A stretch of 64,000 nt of DNA from Zobellia barbeyronii. Its GTDB lineage: Bacteria; Bacteroidota; Bacteroidia; Flavobacteriales; Flavobacteriaceae. Location: positions 372,001 through 436,000 of the forward strand of contig NZ_JACATN010000003.1 in the NCBI RefSeq assembly GCF_018603515.1. The letters run 5' to 3'. Below are positions 1 through 8,573 of the stretch, piece after piece. The notes below the pieces were generated by a model, which saw only the letters and a program-made list of their open reading frames with translations, did no database searches and had not been told where the DNA came from. Both the position numbers and the translations under genes were made by a program. Every line of letters begins with the position of its first letter. Within the stretch, counting starts at the first letter, position 1.

Positions 1-1995
1 GTGTTGGTCAATAGCCACACTTGTAGCCTGCGTTATATTGTAGATGATTTCTTTTTCTGTATCTAGAGGTTTTCTTGAAACGGGAAAATAAATAGCAAAG
101 GTTCCCAACAGTTCCTTATTAGATGAAAATATAGGAAATGACCAACAAGCTTTAATGTTGTCTTTCAACGCCAATTCTCTGAAAGCTTCCCACAACGGAT
201 CATTAAACGTATCTGAAACAATTACCTCTTCTTTTAAATATGCGGTTGTACCAGAAGATCCATTTCCTGGCCCCACAAACATATTTTCTATAGCTTTCGT
301 ATAGATTTCGGACAGGTTTGGAGCTGCCAATATCTCTAATTTTCTAGATAATTTATCTAACAAAAGAATAGAACCTTGGCAGTTAGGAATTGCCGTTTCT
401 ATAGTCTCAATAATCTTATATGCTATACTTTTTAATGGTTCATGCTGAATAATCATATCCATAACATGAGACTGTCCTATTTTAAAGAACTCATTAATCT
501 TGTGAGTGGTAACATCATTTTGTACTCCTACAAAATGAGTCATTATTTTTTTGCTGTTATATATAGGCGTAATACTGATGTCATTCCAGAATAAAGAGCC
601 ATCTTTTCTGTAGTTACGCAAAACCACGCGGCATGCTTCTCCTTTTTCAATGGCAACAGACATTATTTTAATCTCAATTTGCTCCTTATCTTCATCTTGT
701 AAGAAACGGCAATTTTTACCCATGAAATCTACCTTCTCATACCCTGTTATTCTGGTAAAAGCTTCATTACCATATATAATAGGAAAATCTGGCTTTTGGG
801 TATCGCAAATAATAATTCCGCTAGCCGTGGCACCCAATGCACGATTACGGACATACAAAATATCTTCTATTGCCCTCTCTTGCGTGATATCTCTAATGAT
901 GGTCAAAAGCTTATTCTTGCCCATAGGAACAATCCTACCTTCATAAAACTGCCGTCCGTTTTCTCCATCAAAATCATACTCTACAAACTGAAGTTCTCCT
1001 GTTTCAATAGTTTTATCCATTCCCTTACGTACAGCCTCAGCAATATGAGCAGGTAACAATTCATTTATATTCCCGCCTATTAAACCATCTGGTGGAGCAA
1101 AAAGTTTTTCGGGCTCTGGTGTATAGCTATCCAGAAATTTACCTTTATAATCTAGAATAAACGTCATGTCCGGCAATGCGTTTAACAAAGCCTTGTTCTT
1201 AGCTAAATTTTCTTCTAGCCGCTGTTCTATTTCTTTTTGTTCCGTTATATCTTGTATCGTCCCAAACCATTCTAAAGGTTCTCCCATAGCATCATAAGAT
1301 GCTCTACCATGAGCCGTGATATGTCTTACCGTACCATCTGCTCTTACTATTCTTACATTATTTGAAAAAGCCGTGCCGTTTTCAATTGCAAAATCTACAG
1401 ATTCTTTAGTCTCTTGCCGTTCATCTGGGTGAATAAAGTTAAAGGCAGTTTCATTAGTAAGTTGCTCATCACCAGGTGGCAGACCACATATTCTATAAAA
1501 CTCATCAGACCAATTTCTTTCACCTGTCTTCAGATTCCAGAACCAACTACCAACATGAGCCAGACTTTGAGCCTCGTTCATTTTTTCTGTATTGATAGCT
1601 GCTTTTTTCTGAGCTAATAATCGTTCTGTAATATCTATTACAAACGCTACAACTAAATGCTCATCCTTTATATCTGTTGGGCTTAGACTTATTTCTACTG
1701 GAATTTGCACTCCATCTTTTCTAAGTCCCCATAAATCTTCCCCTTTACCCATAGCCCTACTTGAGGGAGATTTCGCAAAACCTTTTCTATGATTTTCATG
1801 AGATTTTTCAAATTGATGCGGGATAAGGTTTTCCACTTTTTTACCCACTAACTCGCCTAGTTCGTAGCCGAACATTTTTTCAACAGAAGGGTTCGCCTTG
1901 ATAATTTGGCCTTGCTCATCTACTACCAAAATACCTTCTACCGAGGATTGAAATATACCCTTGAAGAGTTCGCTATCGTTAAGTTTTTCTACCAT
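1..1995 (-). CDS. Multi-PAS/LOV/GAF sensor protein (3' part cut off by window edge)
   Basis: Open frame with no stop running off the left edge, 665 codons visible. The start is the first ATG after an in-frame stop ten codons upstream. Order of domains read from translation: PAS (about 5-120), PAS_3-type (130-250), PAS (260-375), LOV (about 380-500) and a GAF domain that continues to the edge. The LOV domain carries the flavin-binding hallmark GKNCRFLQ, with the photo-reactive Cys at residue 429 (codon 709-711), followed by NYRKDGSLFWN and FVGVQNDVT. In this family blue light forms a cysteinyl-FMN adduct. No transmembrane segment is seen, so it is probably cytosolic. The output domain (histidine kinase or other) lies outside the window. 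Its promoter shares a motif with the lipid operon at 2238-5144. Confidence 0.9.
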   Translation of the reverse strand, partial: MVEKLNDSELFKGIFQSSVEGILVVDEQGQIIKANPSVEKMFGYELGELVGKKVENLIPHQFEKSHENHRKGFAKSPSSRAMGKGEDLWGLRKDGVQIPVEISLSPTDIKDEHLVVAFVIDITERLLAQKKAAINTEKMNEAQSLAHVGSWFWNLKTGERNWSDEFYRICGLPPGDEQLTNETAFNFIHPDERQETKESVDFAIENGTAFSNNVRIVRADGTVRHITAHGRASYDAMGEPLEWFGTIQDITEQKEIEQRLEENLAKNKALLNALPDMTFILDYKGKFLDSYTPEPEKLFAPPDGLIGGNINELLPAHIAEAVRKGMDKTIETGELQFVEYDFDGENGRQFYEGRIVPMGKNKLLTIIRDITQERAIEDILYVRNRALGATASGIIICDTQKPDFPIIYGNEAFTRITGYEKVDFMGKNCRFLQDEDKEQIEIKIMSVAIEKGEACRVVLRNYRKDGSLFWNDISITPIYNSKKIMTHFVGVQNDVTTHKINEFFKIGQSHVMDMIIQHEPLKSIAYKIIETIETAIPNCQGSILLLDKLSRKLEILAAPNLSEIYTKAIENMFVGPGNGSSGTTAYLKEEVIVSDTFNDPLWEAFRELALKDNIKACWSFPIFSSNKELLGTFAIYFPVSRKPLDTEKEIIYNITQATSVAIDQH

Positions 1996-2168
1996 ATACG
2001 CAGGGTAAGAGTCTTTCTTTACAGACTAAATTAAGGAAAAGAAAAGGACTGTGGTAGAAGTTTAGTCCTAAAAAAACACACCCAGATGCCAAGCCCAAAT
2101 AGTAGAGATTATATACTTTGTTTATTAGTATGGGAAAAAGAGCGTTCATGTAAAGTTTTAACAAATAT

Positions 2169-2207
2169 ATAGTTACCCTTTCTTCAAAAATATGACGCTT
2201 GTCATGT
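2169..2207 (-). promoter_or_regulatory. Putative promoter and upstream motif of the LOV sensor gene
   Basis: On the minus strand ACATGACAAGCGTCA (2207-2193) is followed 23 bp later by TATATTTG (2169-2162), a perfect Bacteroidota -7 element, with TTTTTG 15 bp upstream of it as a short-spaced -33. The same arrangement occurs before the gene starting at 5144. This would give a leader of roughly 160 nt. Confidence 0.5.
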
Positions 2208-2237
2208 TTCTGACTTTATACCCTAGACTACACCGAA

Positions 2238-3014
2238 CTAGTCTGCTTTAACGGGAAACGCACCTCCGTTTTCATCAAGAATTTTCTTTGTGGTCAAGTA
2301 GCCTAAGTCAAATATGGCATCTATACTATTCATGTCAAACGTTCCAAATTCCGATAGGCCTTCTGGCAAGATAATCATATCACACTCATCAAACTTCAAC
2401 ATAGATTCTGAAGCGGATTTTAGTTTATATGCCCGCTCTACTACCGTATAAGAATGTTTTAAATCTTCTATTCTTATTTTTTTTAAAGCATTTACATAGC
2501 TTCCAATAATCCTATCGCATTTCTTTTTAAGTGGTTCTATGGGGAAATTGTTTAAAACGCCACCATCTACATAATAAGCATCCCCTATTTTCATAGGTGT
2601 GAACATCCCTGGAAACGTAGCCGAAGCAAGTACAGGACGAATAACCTGCCCTTTATGAAACACTTTAAGAGTACCTCTTATAATGTCTGTGGCTGTTACA
2701 TAAAGTGGTTTTTTTAATGCACTAAAATCATCCACAGGGAAGAACTCCTTGAAATTTTCATAATACTTTTCAGTATCAAAAAAGCCAGGTTTACTACGGG
2801 CGTAGTTTTGTGTACGAAATAAAGGAATAGTTTTAAAAAAATGTAATATTTCTGACCAACTGGCACCACTTGCATAAAGTGCGCCCACAACGGCTCCGGC
2901 ACTTGTACCTGCAATATGTGTTGGAAAGATGCCGTGCTCTTCCAGAGCTTTTATAGCGCCTATGTGTGCTACACCCCTAATTCCTCCTCCAGAAAGTACA
3001 AGACCTATATTCAT
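2238..3014 (-). CDS. Patatin-like phospholipase family protein
   Basis: 258-aa serine acyl hydrolase of the patatin/RssA type, predicted to cleave acyl chains from (phospho)lipids. The N-terminal oxyanion-hole motif SGGGIRGVAHIGAI starts at residue 8, the nucleophile elbow GTSAG puts the catalytic Ser at 38, and the DGG motif supplying the catalytic Asp is near residue 149, so the Ser-Asp dyad is complete. There is no signal peptide, so it is probably cytosolic. It is last in a minus-strand group after cardiolipin synthase and a DUF6134 protein, with a gap of about 70 bp, which fits a membrane-lipid turnover role. Substrate is not deducible. Confidence 0.93.
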   Translation of the reverse strand: MNIGLVLSGGGIRGVAHIGAIKALEEHGIFPTHIAGTSAGAVVGALYASGASWSEILHFFKTIPLFRTQNYARSKPGFFDTEKYYENFKEFFPVDDFSALKKPLYVTATDIIRGTLKVFHKGQVIRPVLASATFPGMFTPMKIGDAYYVDGGVLNNFPIEPLKKKCDRIIGSYVNALKKIRIEDLKHSYTVVERAYKLKSASESMLKFDECDMIILPEGLSEFGTFDMNSIDAIFDLGYLTTKKILDENGGAFPVKAD

Positions 3015-3081
3015 TTTTATTTTACTTGGTTGTTAGTATACAAGATTCCTGATATGAAAGGTATTGAAAATGGACTCCCCT

Positions 3082-4518
3082 TTACAGGACCGGACTAAAA
3101 ACTTTGGCAAACCCCTCTTTCAAACGGTCTAATTTGGGTCTTTTTTTAAACTCATGATAATCCATTTGCTCGCTTATTTTACAGTCCCTCAAAAAATCGT
3201 GTTTCAGTTGTTCGGTAAGCTCTCTATCGTACGCCAAAATATTTACCTCATAATTCTGTTCAAAGCTTCTAACATCTAAATTTGCGGTACCTATGGTTGT
3301 TAACTGATCATCCGAAAACATGACTTTACTATGTAAAAAACCATCTGGATATAAATAAATTTTAATACCTGCCTCTAGAAAATTTTCAAAATACGATTGC
3401 ACACTCCATTTAACCAAAAAACTATCGGAACTAGAAGAAAGCAAAATCCTCACGTCTACACCGCCCAACGCAGCCACCTGTAAAGCTTCCATAATTGCCT
3501 CACCTGGTATGATATAAGGATTAATAATATACACGTACTTCTTAGCTCTATTTATCAATGAAAAATAAAGTTGATGTACGGACGGAAAGTCAGAATCCGG
3601 TCCACTTGATACCGTTTGCACAATAGATTTTCCTATTTCCGGAATGGCAGTAAAATAGCTTAATGTTAGAATATCGTCCTTACCACTGGCAAAATTCCAA
3701 TCCATAGCAAATACCGCTTGTAAACTATTGACTACGGGACCTCTCAGCCGTAAATGCATATCATGCCATGTTCCCAAAACAGGGTCTCCGTTAAGGTATT
3801 TATCCGATACATTAATACCGCCCGTAAATGCGGTAAGACCATCAACAATAACTATTTTTCTATGGTTTCTGTAGTTGATAGATGAGAGTAACCTCTTAAA
3901 TCGTATGGGTAAAAAGCCGTACACCTCTATACCTGATTTCTTTAAATTATTTATATAAGTTTTGCTTAACGTATTACTTCCCAAGCCGTCATACAAAAAA
4001 CGTACTTCTACACCTTCTTTTCTTTTCTTTTGTAAAATGGAAAGAAACCTATTTGCCAATTCGCCTTCCTCAAAAATATAATATTGAATGTGTATAAATC
4101 TTTGGGCACTTTCCATAGCCTTAAAAATAGCCTCAAAAGTTACCGGGCCATCTTTAAGCACCGTAAGTTCATTACCCTGACTAGGTAAAAAATTGGAGTT
4201 TTTAGCTATAAGCTTCACGAGTTTTATGTGGCTTTTGATGGGAGCAGGAACGGTTAAATCTTCATCGTCATCAATATCATCATAATAGTCTTTGACCGTT
4301 TTGAGGTACGCTGTTATTTCTTCTGTCTTTTTAAGCCTGTAAAACTTGTTTTTACGTCTATTACGACCAAGAACATAGTAAAACAACATTCCACCAACAG
4401 GAATTGTAAAGATGGCCAAAAGCCAGCCTAATGTCTTTGTAGGCCGAATACCGTAAAGCAGTAACCTAACCACTAAGAAAAGGGCCAACGAAAAATAAAT
4501 AATAAGAGCGATGGTCAT
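3082..4518 (-). CDS. cls: Cardiolipin synthase (PLD superfamily)
   Basis: 478 aa, usual for ClsA-type cardiolipin synthases, which condense two phosphatidylglycerols to cardiolipin and glycerol at the inner membrane. Two N-terminal membrane helices (about 3-22 and 30-50, the PLDc_N region) are followed by two phospholipase D domains with complete HKD signatures: HRKIVIVDG with His219 and HSKVMFSDD with His396, the latter followed by GTANLD. It sits between the patatin gene (about 67 bp downstream) and the DUF6134 gene (32 bp upstream), so the three are probably co-transcribed from the promoter near 5180. Confidence 0.95.
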   Translation of the reverse strand: MTIALIIYFSLALFLVVRLLLYGIRPTKTLGWLLAIFTIPVGGMLFYYVLGRNRRKNKFYRLKKTEEITAYLKTVKDYYDDIDDDEDLTVPAPIKSHIKLVKLIAKNSNFLPSQGNELTVLKDGPVTFEAIFKAMESAQRFIHIQYYIFEEGELANRFLSILQKKRKEGVEVRFLYDGLGSNTLSKTYINNLKKSGIEVYGFLPIRFKRLLSSINYRNHRKIVIVDGLTAFTGGINVSDKYLNGDPVLGTWHDMHLRLRGPVVNSLQAVFAMDWNFASGKDDILTLSYFTAIPEIGKSIVQTVSSGPDSDFPSVHQLYFSLINRAKKYVYIINPYIIPGEAIMEALQVAALGGVDVRILLSSSSDSFLVKWSVQSYFENFLEAGIKIYLYPDGFLHSKVMFSDDQLTTIGTANLDVRSFEQNYEVNILAYDRELTEQLKHDFLRDCKISEQMDYHEFKKRPKLDRLKEGFAKVFSPVL

Positions 4519-4550
4519 ATTCTGGGTGTTAATTGAATGCGATATAAGGT

Positions 4551-5144
4551 TTACTCTCGGATACTTATTTTAAAGTTTACCAAGCCACCATCAATATCCG
4601 CTTCATGCAAAATACCATTTTTATAGAAGTAGATATTCTCTTTACCATTAGCATTAATTTTCTTGTACTTATGATTTCCTAATGAAACAATAGTATTCAT
4701 GGTACCATCTTGTTCAGAATAGCATTCTTTGATATTCTTTGGCTCCTTAAAATACATTAATACCGTGGTATATTGAATAGAGTCTTGTAAGGTACTTTCT
4801 TTTTTATCTTTTATAATTTCATATTGAGCATTCTTCCATAAGGTGCTTGTTTCTGCATGTTCTCTACTATTAACAACAATGCTAACCTTGGCCTTTTTGA
4901 GCATGGACTTACTAAAAGTTACATCATATTTATAATCTACCTCTATTGTCCTCAACAGCTTGGTTTTAATACTCGTAAAACTCTGATATGTGGTTATAGT
5001 TCCTTTTGTTTTTTGGTGTGTGTCCAAACTACCAATTACCTTATCCTTCATAACAATGTCATAATGTAGCTCAGTAGAATTAGAAACTGAATCACTACTA
5101 AAACCCATAAATAAGAGAACCCATATTAGATGCTTGATCATCAT
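4551..5144 (-). CDS. Secreted DUF6134-like protein
   Basis: 197 aa with an N-terminal hydrophobic signal (about 3-17), then a beta-rich domain (HYDIVMKDKVIGSLDTH..., VDYKYDVTF...). It resembles the DUF6134 family of small exported Bacteroidota proteins of unknown function, assigned from memory of the family and not by search. No lipobox Cys is visible after the signal. It is first in the group that continues with cls and patatin, and lies directly downstream of the motif-bearing promoter at 5186-5224. A periplasmic role in lipid or light/stress response would be inference from context only. Confidence 0.75.
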   Translation of the reverse strand: MMIKHLIWVLLFMGFSSDSVSNSTELHYDIVMKDKVIGSLDTHQKTKGTITTYQSFTSIKTKLLRTIEVDYKYDVTFSKSMLKKAKVSIVVNSREHAETSTLWKNAQYEIIKDKKESTLQDSIQYTTVLMYFKEPKNIKECYSEQDGTMNTIVSLGNHKYKKINANGKENIYFYKNGILHEADIDGGLVNFKISIRE

Positions 5145-5180
5145 GCTTTTATTTAATTAAAAGAAGCTATGCTACAATGC

Positions 5181-5224
5181 AAATTACTTTTTATTACACA
5201 GTATACCGCTGACATATGTCATGT
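5181..5224 (-). promoter_or_regulatory. Putative promoter and upstream motif of DUF6134-cls-patatin operon
   Basis: On the minus strand ACATGACATATGTCA (5224-5210, containing the 12-bp palindrome TGACATATGTCA) is followed after exactly 23 bp by TAATTTG (5186-5180), one base shorter than the TAnnTTTG consensus. The same 15-bp motif (12 of 15 identical, differences confined to three central bases) with the same 23-bp spacing stands before the LOV gene. Confidence 0.5.
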
Positions 5225-5922
5225 AACCTCAGGAAACCACAAGTGGACATAGATTTAAAAATAACTTAAAACATGGTTGCAAACAAAGTAATAAATCTAT
5301 GTTCTTGTTCCGGTGATATTGCCTATAACTCTGAGAAAATTAGAAATAAGCGTAAGGCGGAGCCTTTAAAAGAAAAAATGCCCTAAAATCTAACTTACCA
5401 TACATGGACGCATATAAGTTTGGATAGAAAGGCATTTCTAATGGTTAGTGCTTGCTAGTTAATCTCTTCTGTCTTTAATGGTAGTTTTTAAATTTCTTAC
5501 GGAAATATTTATACTTCTATTCGTTGTACATTCAACAAAGTTATAGAAGAAGAAGGATCAAAAGAATGATTTAAGTCATAGACTCTAAAAAAAATTAACA
5601 TTACCAAAACAAAATCCCTACTCATCAATACTTGATAAAATTGTCTTCTACCTAAGCGATAGGCATGATTACTTTTTTAAATCTGGACCTGTGGCAGGCA
5701 CAACAACCATATTTATGATTTGAATTTTACTCTTCAAGAACAAACCTAAATTTGAGTTGTTTATGCGTTAGTATAATCTTAATGTTTAAAAACAACCTCT
5801 ATCAGCATTCTATTTAGATAATGCTACGGTAGCTACAAAAGTATAACCGGTCTCTTTGACCGGCCTATTGTATAATAGTAAAGTGTAGTTTAAAATAATC
5901 CCAAACGAAACCATTGGAAAAC
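5225..5922. other. Non-coding stretch without recognisable gene
   Basis: About 700 bp between the lipid operon promoter and the tRNA terminator. I find no ORF with family character and no tRNA fold. The only structure noted is a small hairpin CCGGTC-TCTTT-GACCGG at 5847-5863 without a T-run. A degraded gene or an unrecognised small RNA cannot be excluded. Confidence 0.5.
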
Positions 5923-5958
5923 AAAAAACCTCGTAAATCATGTGATTTACGAGGTTTT
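5923..5958 (-). terminator. Rho-independent terminator of the tRNA transcript
   Basis: Perfect 12-bp stem (5929-5940 with 5943-5954, two-base loop) flanked by A6 and T4. On the minus strand it ends in a T-run, just after the tRNA-Pro gene. Confidence 0.85.
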
Positions 5959-5980
5959 ATTACCATTTGCATGGATTTTG

Positions 5981-6055
5981 TCGGGGTGGCAGGATTCGAA
6001 CCTGCGACCTCCGCGTCCCAAACGCGGCGCGATAACCGGGCTACGCTACACCCCG
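5981..6055 (-). tRNA. tRNA-Pro (TGG anticodon)
   Basis: On the minus strand the sequence folds as a cloverleaf: acceptor CGGGGTG pairing with CACCCCG plus discriminator A, T-loop GGTTCGAATCC, and anticodon loop TTTGGGA with TGG at 6020-6018. CCA is not encoded. It lies 75 bp downstream of tRNA-Ser on the same strand, probably co-transcribed, with the terminator at 5923-5958. Confidence 0.97.
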
Positions 6056-6130
6056 ATAATATGGTTATCTTCTTTTATTCACTACTTGAGAAATATTTTC
6101 TGCCCTCGCAATTTGCTTTGACAGCTATTG

Positions 6131-6219
6131 CGGAGAGACAGGGATTCGAACCCTGGGTAAGTGTTTCCACCTACGACGATTTAGCAAACCGTTCCTTTCG
6201 GCCACTCAGGCACCTCTCC
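6131..6219 (-). tRNA. tRNA-Ser (GCT anticodon)
   Basis: 89-nt class II tRNA on the minus strand with a long variable arm. Acceptor GGAGAGG pairs with TCTCTCC plus discriminator G, the anticodon loop is TTGCTAA (GCT at 6185-6183), and the T-loop is GGTTCGAATCC. It reads AGC/AGT codons. Confidence 0.97.
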
Positions 6220-6403
6220 AATAATCTCTTTAAAGAACTTAATTTTAGCACCGTTAGGTGGTTAAAATTGCGGTTGCAAATGTATATTTTAGTATTCAAT
6301 TTCACAACTATTTCTTTCATTTTTTTCAAGAAATTTAAAACTATTTTAAATCGGCATTTAAAAAAAATAAAATAGGTGACATTTGAACTTTCCTACCACC
6401 TTA

Positions 6404-8452
6404 TCATTCAGGATATTCCACTCGTAAATGGTAAATATTTATCAGTTTTTGTTTGAAAATCTTTTTTATCGCTTCAATCTCTTTAAAGGTAATATTCGCA
6501 TTTAAAAACTGCCCAGCGCTCATTTGTCCCGCTACAATTTTATCTACAAAGTCTTCAATAATTCCAGAAGTTGGATTTTTTAAACTTTTGGAGGCCGCCT
6601 CTACAGAATCTGCCATCATAAGTATTGCCGTTTCTTTTGAAAAAGGTATTGGTCCGGGATATCTGAAATTTGCTTGATCTACGTCCTCATCTATTTCTTG
6701 TTGTTTTTTATAAAAGTAATAGACTAAACTAGTGCCATGGTGAGACCTTATAAAATCTATAACACGATCTGGAAGTTTGTTTTTCCTAGCCAGTTCAATC
6801 CCATCAATAACATGATTGATAATTATTTTAGCGCTCTCCTTAGGAGCCAACTCATCATGCGGGTTCACATTCGTTATCTGGTTCTCAGTAAAATAAGTTG
6901 GGTGATTCATCTTACCAATATCATGATACAGCGCTCCTACCCTCACCAACATAGCATTAGCCCCTATTTCATTGGCTGCTGCTTCCGCAAGATTCGCTAC
7001 TTGCAGGGAATGATGAAAAGTGCCTGGGGCCTTGTTAGAGAGCTCTTTTAATAGTTTGGAGTTGGTATCCGACAATTCCAGTAGAGAGACATCAGAGACC
7101 AGCCCAAAGACCTTCTCGTACACATAGATCAACGGTTGAACAAAGAGCGTAATCATTCCGTTTAATAAGAACAGTCCTAAAGTAAACCATTGTATATTAT
7201 CTAAATTGCCTTCATGTATGATATGAAAAGCCAAATACCCCACCACGTATATCAACGTAATCTGACCGACAGATATAAAAAGGTTCGCCCTTTTATATAA
7301 CTCGGAAACCGTTAATATGGTAACAATACCAACTATTATCTGCAGAAAGATGTATTCGAAACTGTTAGGCACTACAAAACCTAATATGAGCACGGTTAAT
7401 ACGTGAACAAAAAGGCCTAACCTGGCATCAAAAAATGTTTTGAGCACCAAGGGTAAAATGCATATAGGTACTACAAATACAAATGCCTCGTCATATTTAA
7501 CCACCATGGTGGTGACGAACACCATAAAAAGAATATTAAAAAAGATAAATGTAACCTTGGTGTTGTTCTCAAAATCTTCCTTTCTATATCTCTTCAGAAA
7601 AAGAAACAGCATCATCAACACCAATGCTACAAGAACAGTATACCCGAAGAGTATAAAGTAATAGTTCTTGGCTGTCCACAGTTCAGACTCAAACTCCGCT
7701 TTTAAAGAGTTTAAAACAGTAAGGTTCTCTGCCTCAACGACCTCCCCTTTTGCTATTATAAGTTTACCCTCATCTACAGCTCCCCTTGTATGAGATATAC
7801 CTGATAGTGCTTCGTTTAAGGCTCTCTCGGATAAATTTTCATCATAAATGATATTCGGCTTAACAATATCCAGAAAAAGGTCTTGATACTCTCGGGCGTA
7901 AATGACCAGATCTTTTTCTTGAAGTATTTTCTGAAGTGCCTCTCTTAAATTTCTAATTTGAATAAGACTACTTACCTGAACGGTTTCCGCTTGATTATCC
8001 TTTACAAGATAAAGTTGGTCTTTTATGCTTCGCTTATTGGACTGAGCTAAAATCCCGTTTTTATATAATTTCTTAAGAATATCTTTTCCTGCAGAATCTA
8101 GAGCCTCTAAGGCACTTGCACTAAATCTCTCCCCAGTAAATACCTCATAGAATTTCTTTTCGTATTCTTTGCTTACAGTACCTTCTACAGATGGGTCTAG
8201 CCTGTAATAATCTATTTGATTTTCAAGAAATTCTGCCTTTTCTCTTGAAATATCCTCATTATCTTTCTGAATAGAAAAATCAAAGGGAGCATACAAATTT
8301 TCGTATTGCCAAGGTTTCCCTTTTTGAAATTCATATTTAAATTTCCCTCCTTTAGGAAAGAAGAAAACAATACAGGCAACCGAAACCAAGTATAAAAAAT
8401 ACTTATATAGAAGCGATTGGTTTTTAAAAACTTTATCCAAAATATTGCGCAT
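6404..8452 (-). CDS. pgpH: 7TM-HD family phosphohydrolase, probable c-di-AMP phosphodiesterase PgpH
   Basis: 682 aa with the PgpH/YqfF layout: one N-terminal membrane helix (about 17-33), an extracellular 7TMR-HDED domain (about 50-255), a seven-helix membrane block (about 260-450) and a cytosolic HD domain (about 475-680). The HD residues are present: HHSLQVANLAE, ALYHDIGK with the His-Asp pair at 510-511, SHHGTSLVYYFY, and MADSVEAASKSL. The family hydrolyses cyclic di-AMP to pApA. Function is inferred from architecture, since no cyclase gene is in the window. It lies alone on the minus strand, divergent from the thiolase gene. Confidence 0.93.
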   Translation of the reverse strand: MRNILDKVFKNQSLLYKYFLYLVSVACIVFFFPKGGKFKYEFQKGKPWQYENLYAPFDFSIQKDNEDISREKAEFLENQIDYYRLDPSVEGTVSKEYEKKFYEVFTGERFSASALEALDSAGKDILKKLYKNGILAQSNKRSIKDQLYLVKDNQAETVQVSSLIQIRNLREALQKILQEKDLVIYAREYQDLFLDIVKPNIIYDENLSERALNEALSGISHTRGAVDEGKLIIAKGEVVEAENLTVLNSLKAEFESELWTAKNYYFILFGYTVLVALVLMMLFLFLKRYRKEDFENNTKVTFIFFNILFMVFVTTMVVKYDEAFVFVVPICILPLVLKTFFDARLGLFVHVLTVLILGFVVPNSFEYIFLQIIVGIVTILTVSELYKRANLFISVGQITLIYVVGYLAFHIIHEGNLDNIQWFTLGLFLLNGMITLFVQPLIYVYEKVFGLVSDVSLLELSDTNSKLLKELSNKAPGTFHHSLQVANLAEAAANEIGANAMLVRVGALYHDIGKMNHPTYFTENQITNVNPHDELAPKESAKIIINHVIDGIELARKNKLPDRVIDFIRSHHGTSLVYYFYKKQQEIDEDVDQANFRYPGPIPFSKETAILMMADSVEAASKSLKNPTSGIIEDFVDKIVAGQMSAGQFLNANITFKEIEAIKKIFKQKLINIYHLRVEYPE

Positions 8453-8573
8453 GGGCTTGGTATCTCTGTCAAAAATAGAAAATTATAAACTTCCGACAGG
8501 CTTTTATAGAAACAACGAAATGTATTGCCTATTAATTTCTTAGTTTTGCAATACGAGAAACTCTTGCTTTAAT

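Noticed and set aside
650-1617. Plus-strand ORFs of 67-98 codons
   Set aside because: Antisense to the PAS/LOV/GAF sensor gene, whose translation shows unmistakable domains.
1979-2164. 61-codon minus-strand ORF in the leader of the LOV gene
   Set aside because: No protein-like character and it overlaps the true start in another frame. It is probably untranslated leader.
5914-6375. 153-codon plus-strand ORF
   Set aside because: Runs across the antisense strand of the tRNA-Pro and tRNA-Ser genes and the terminator.
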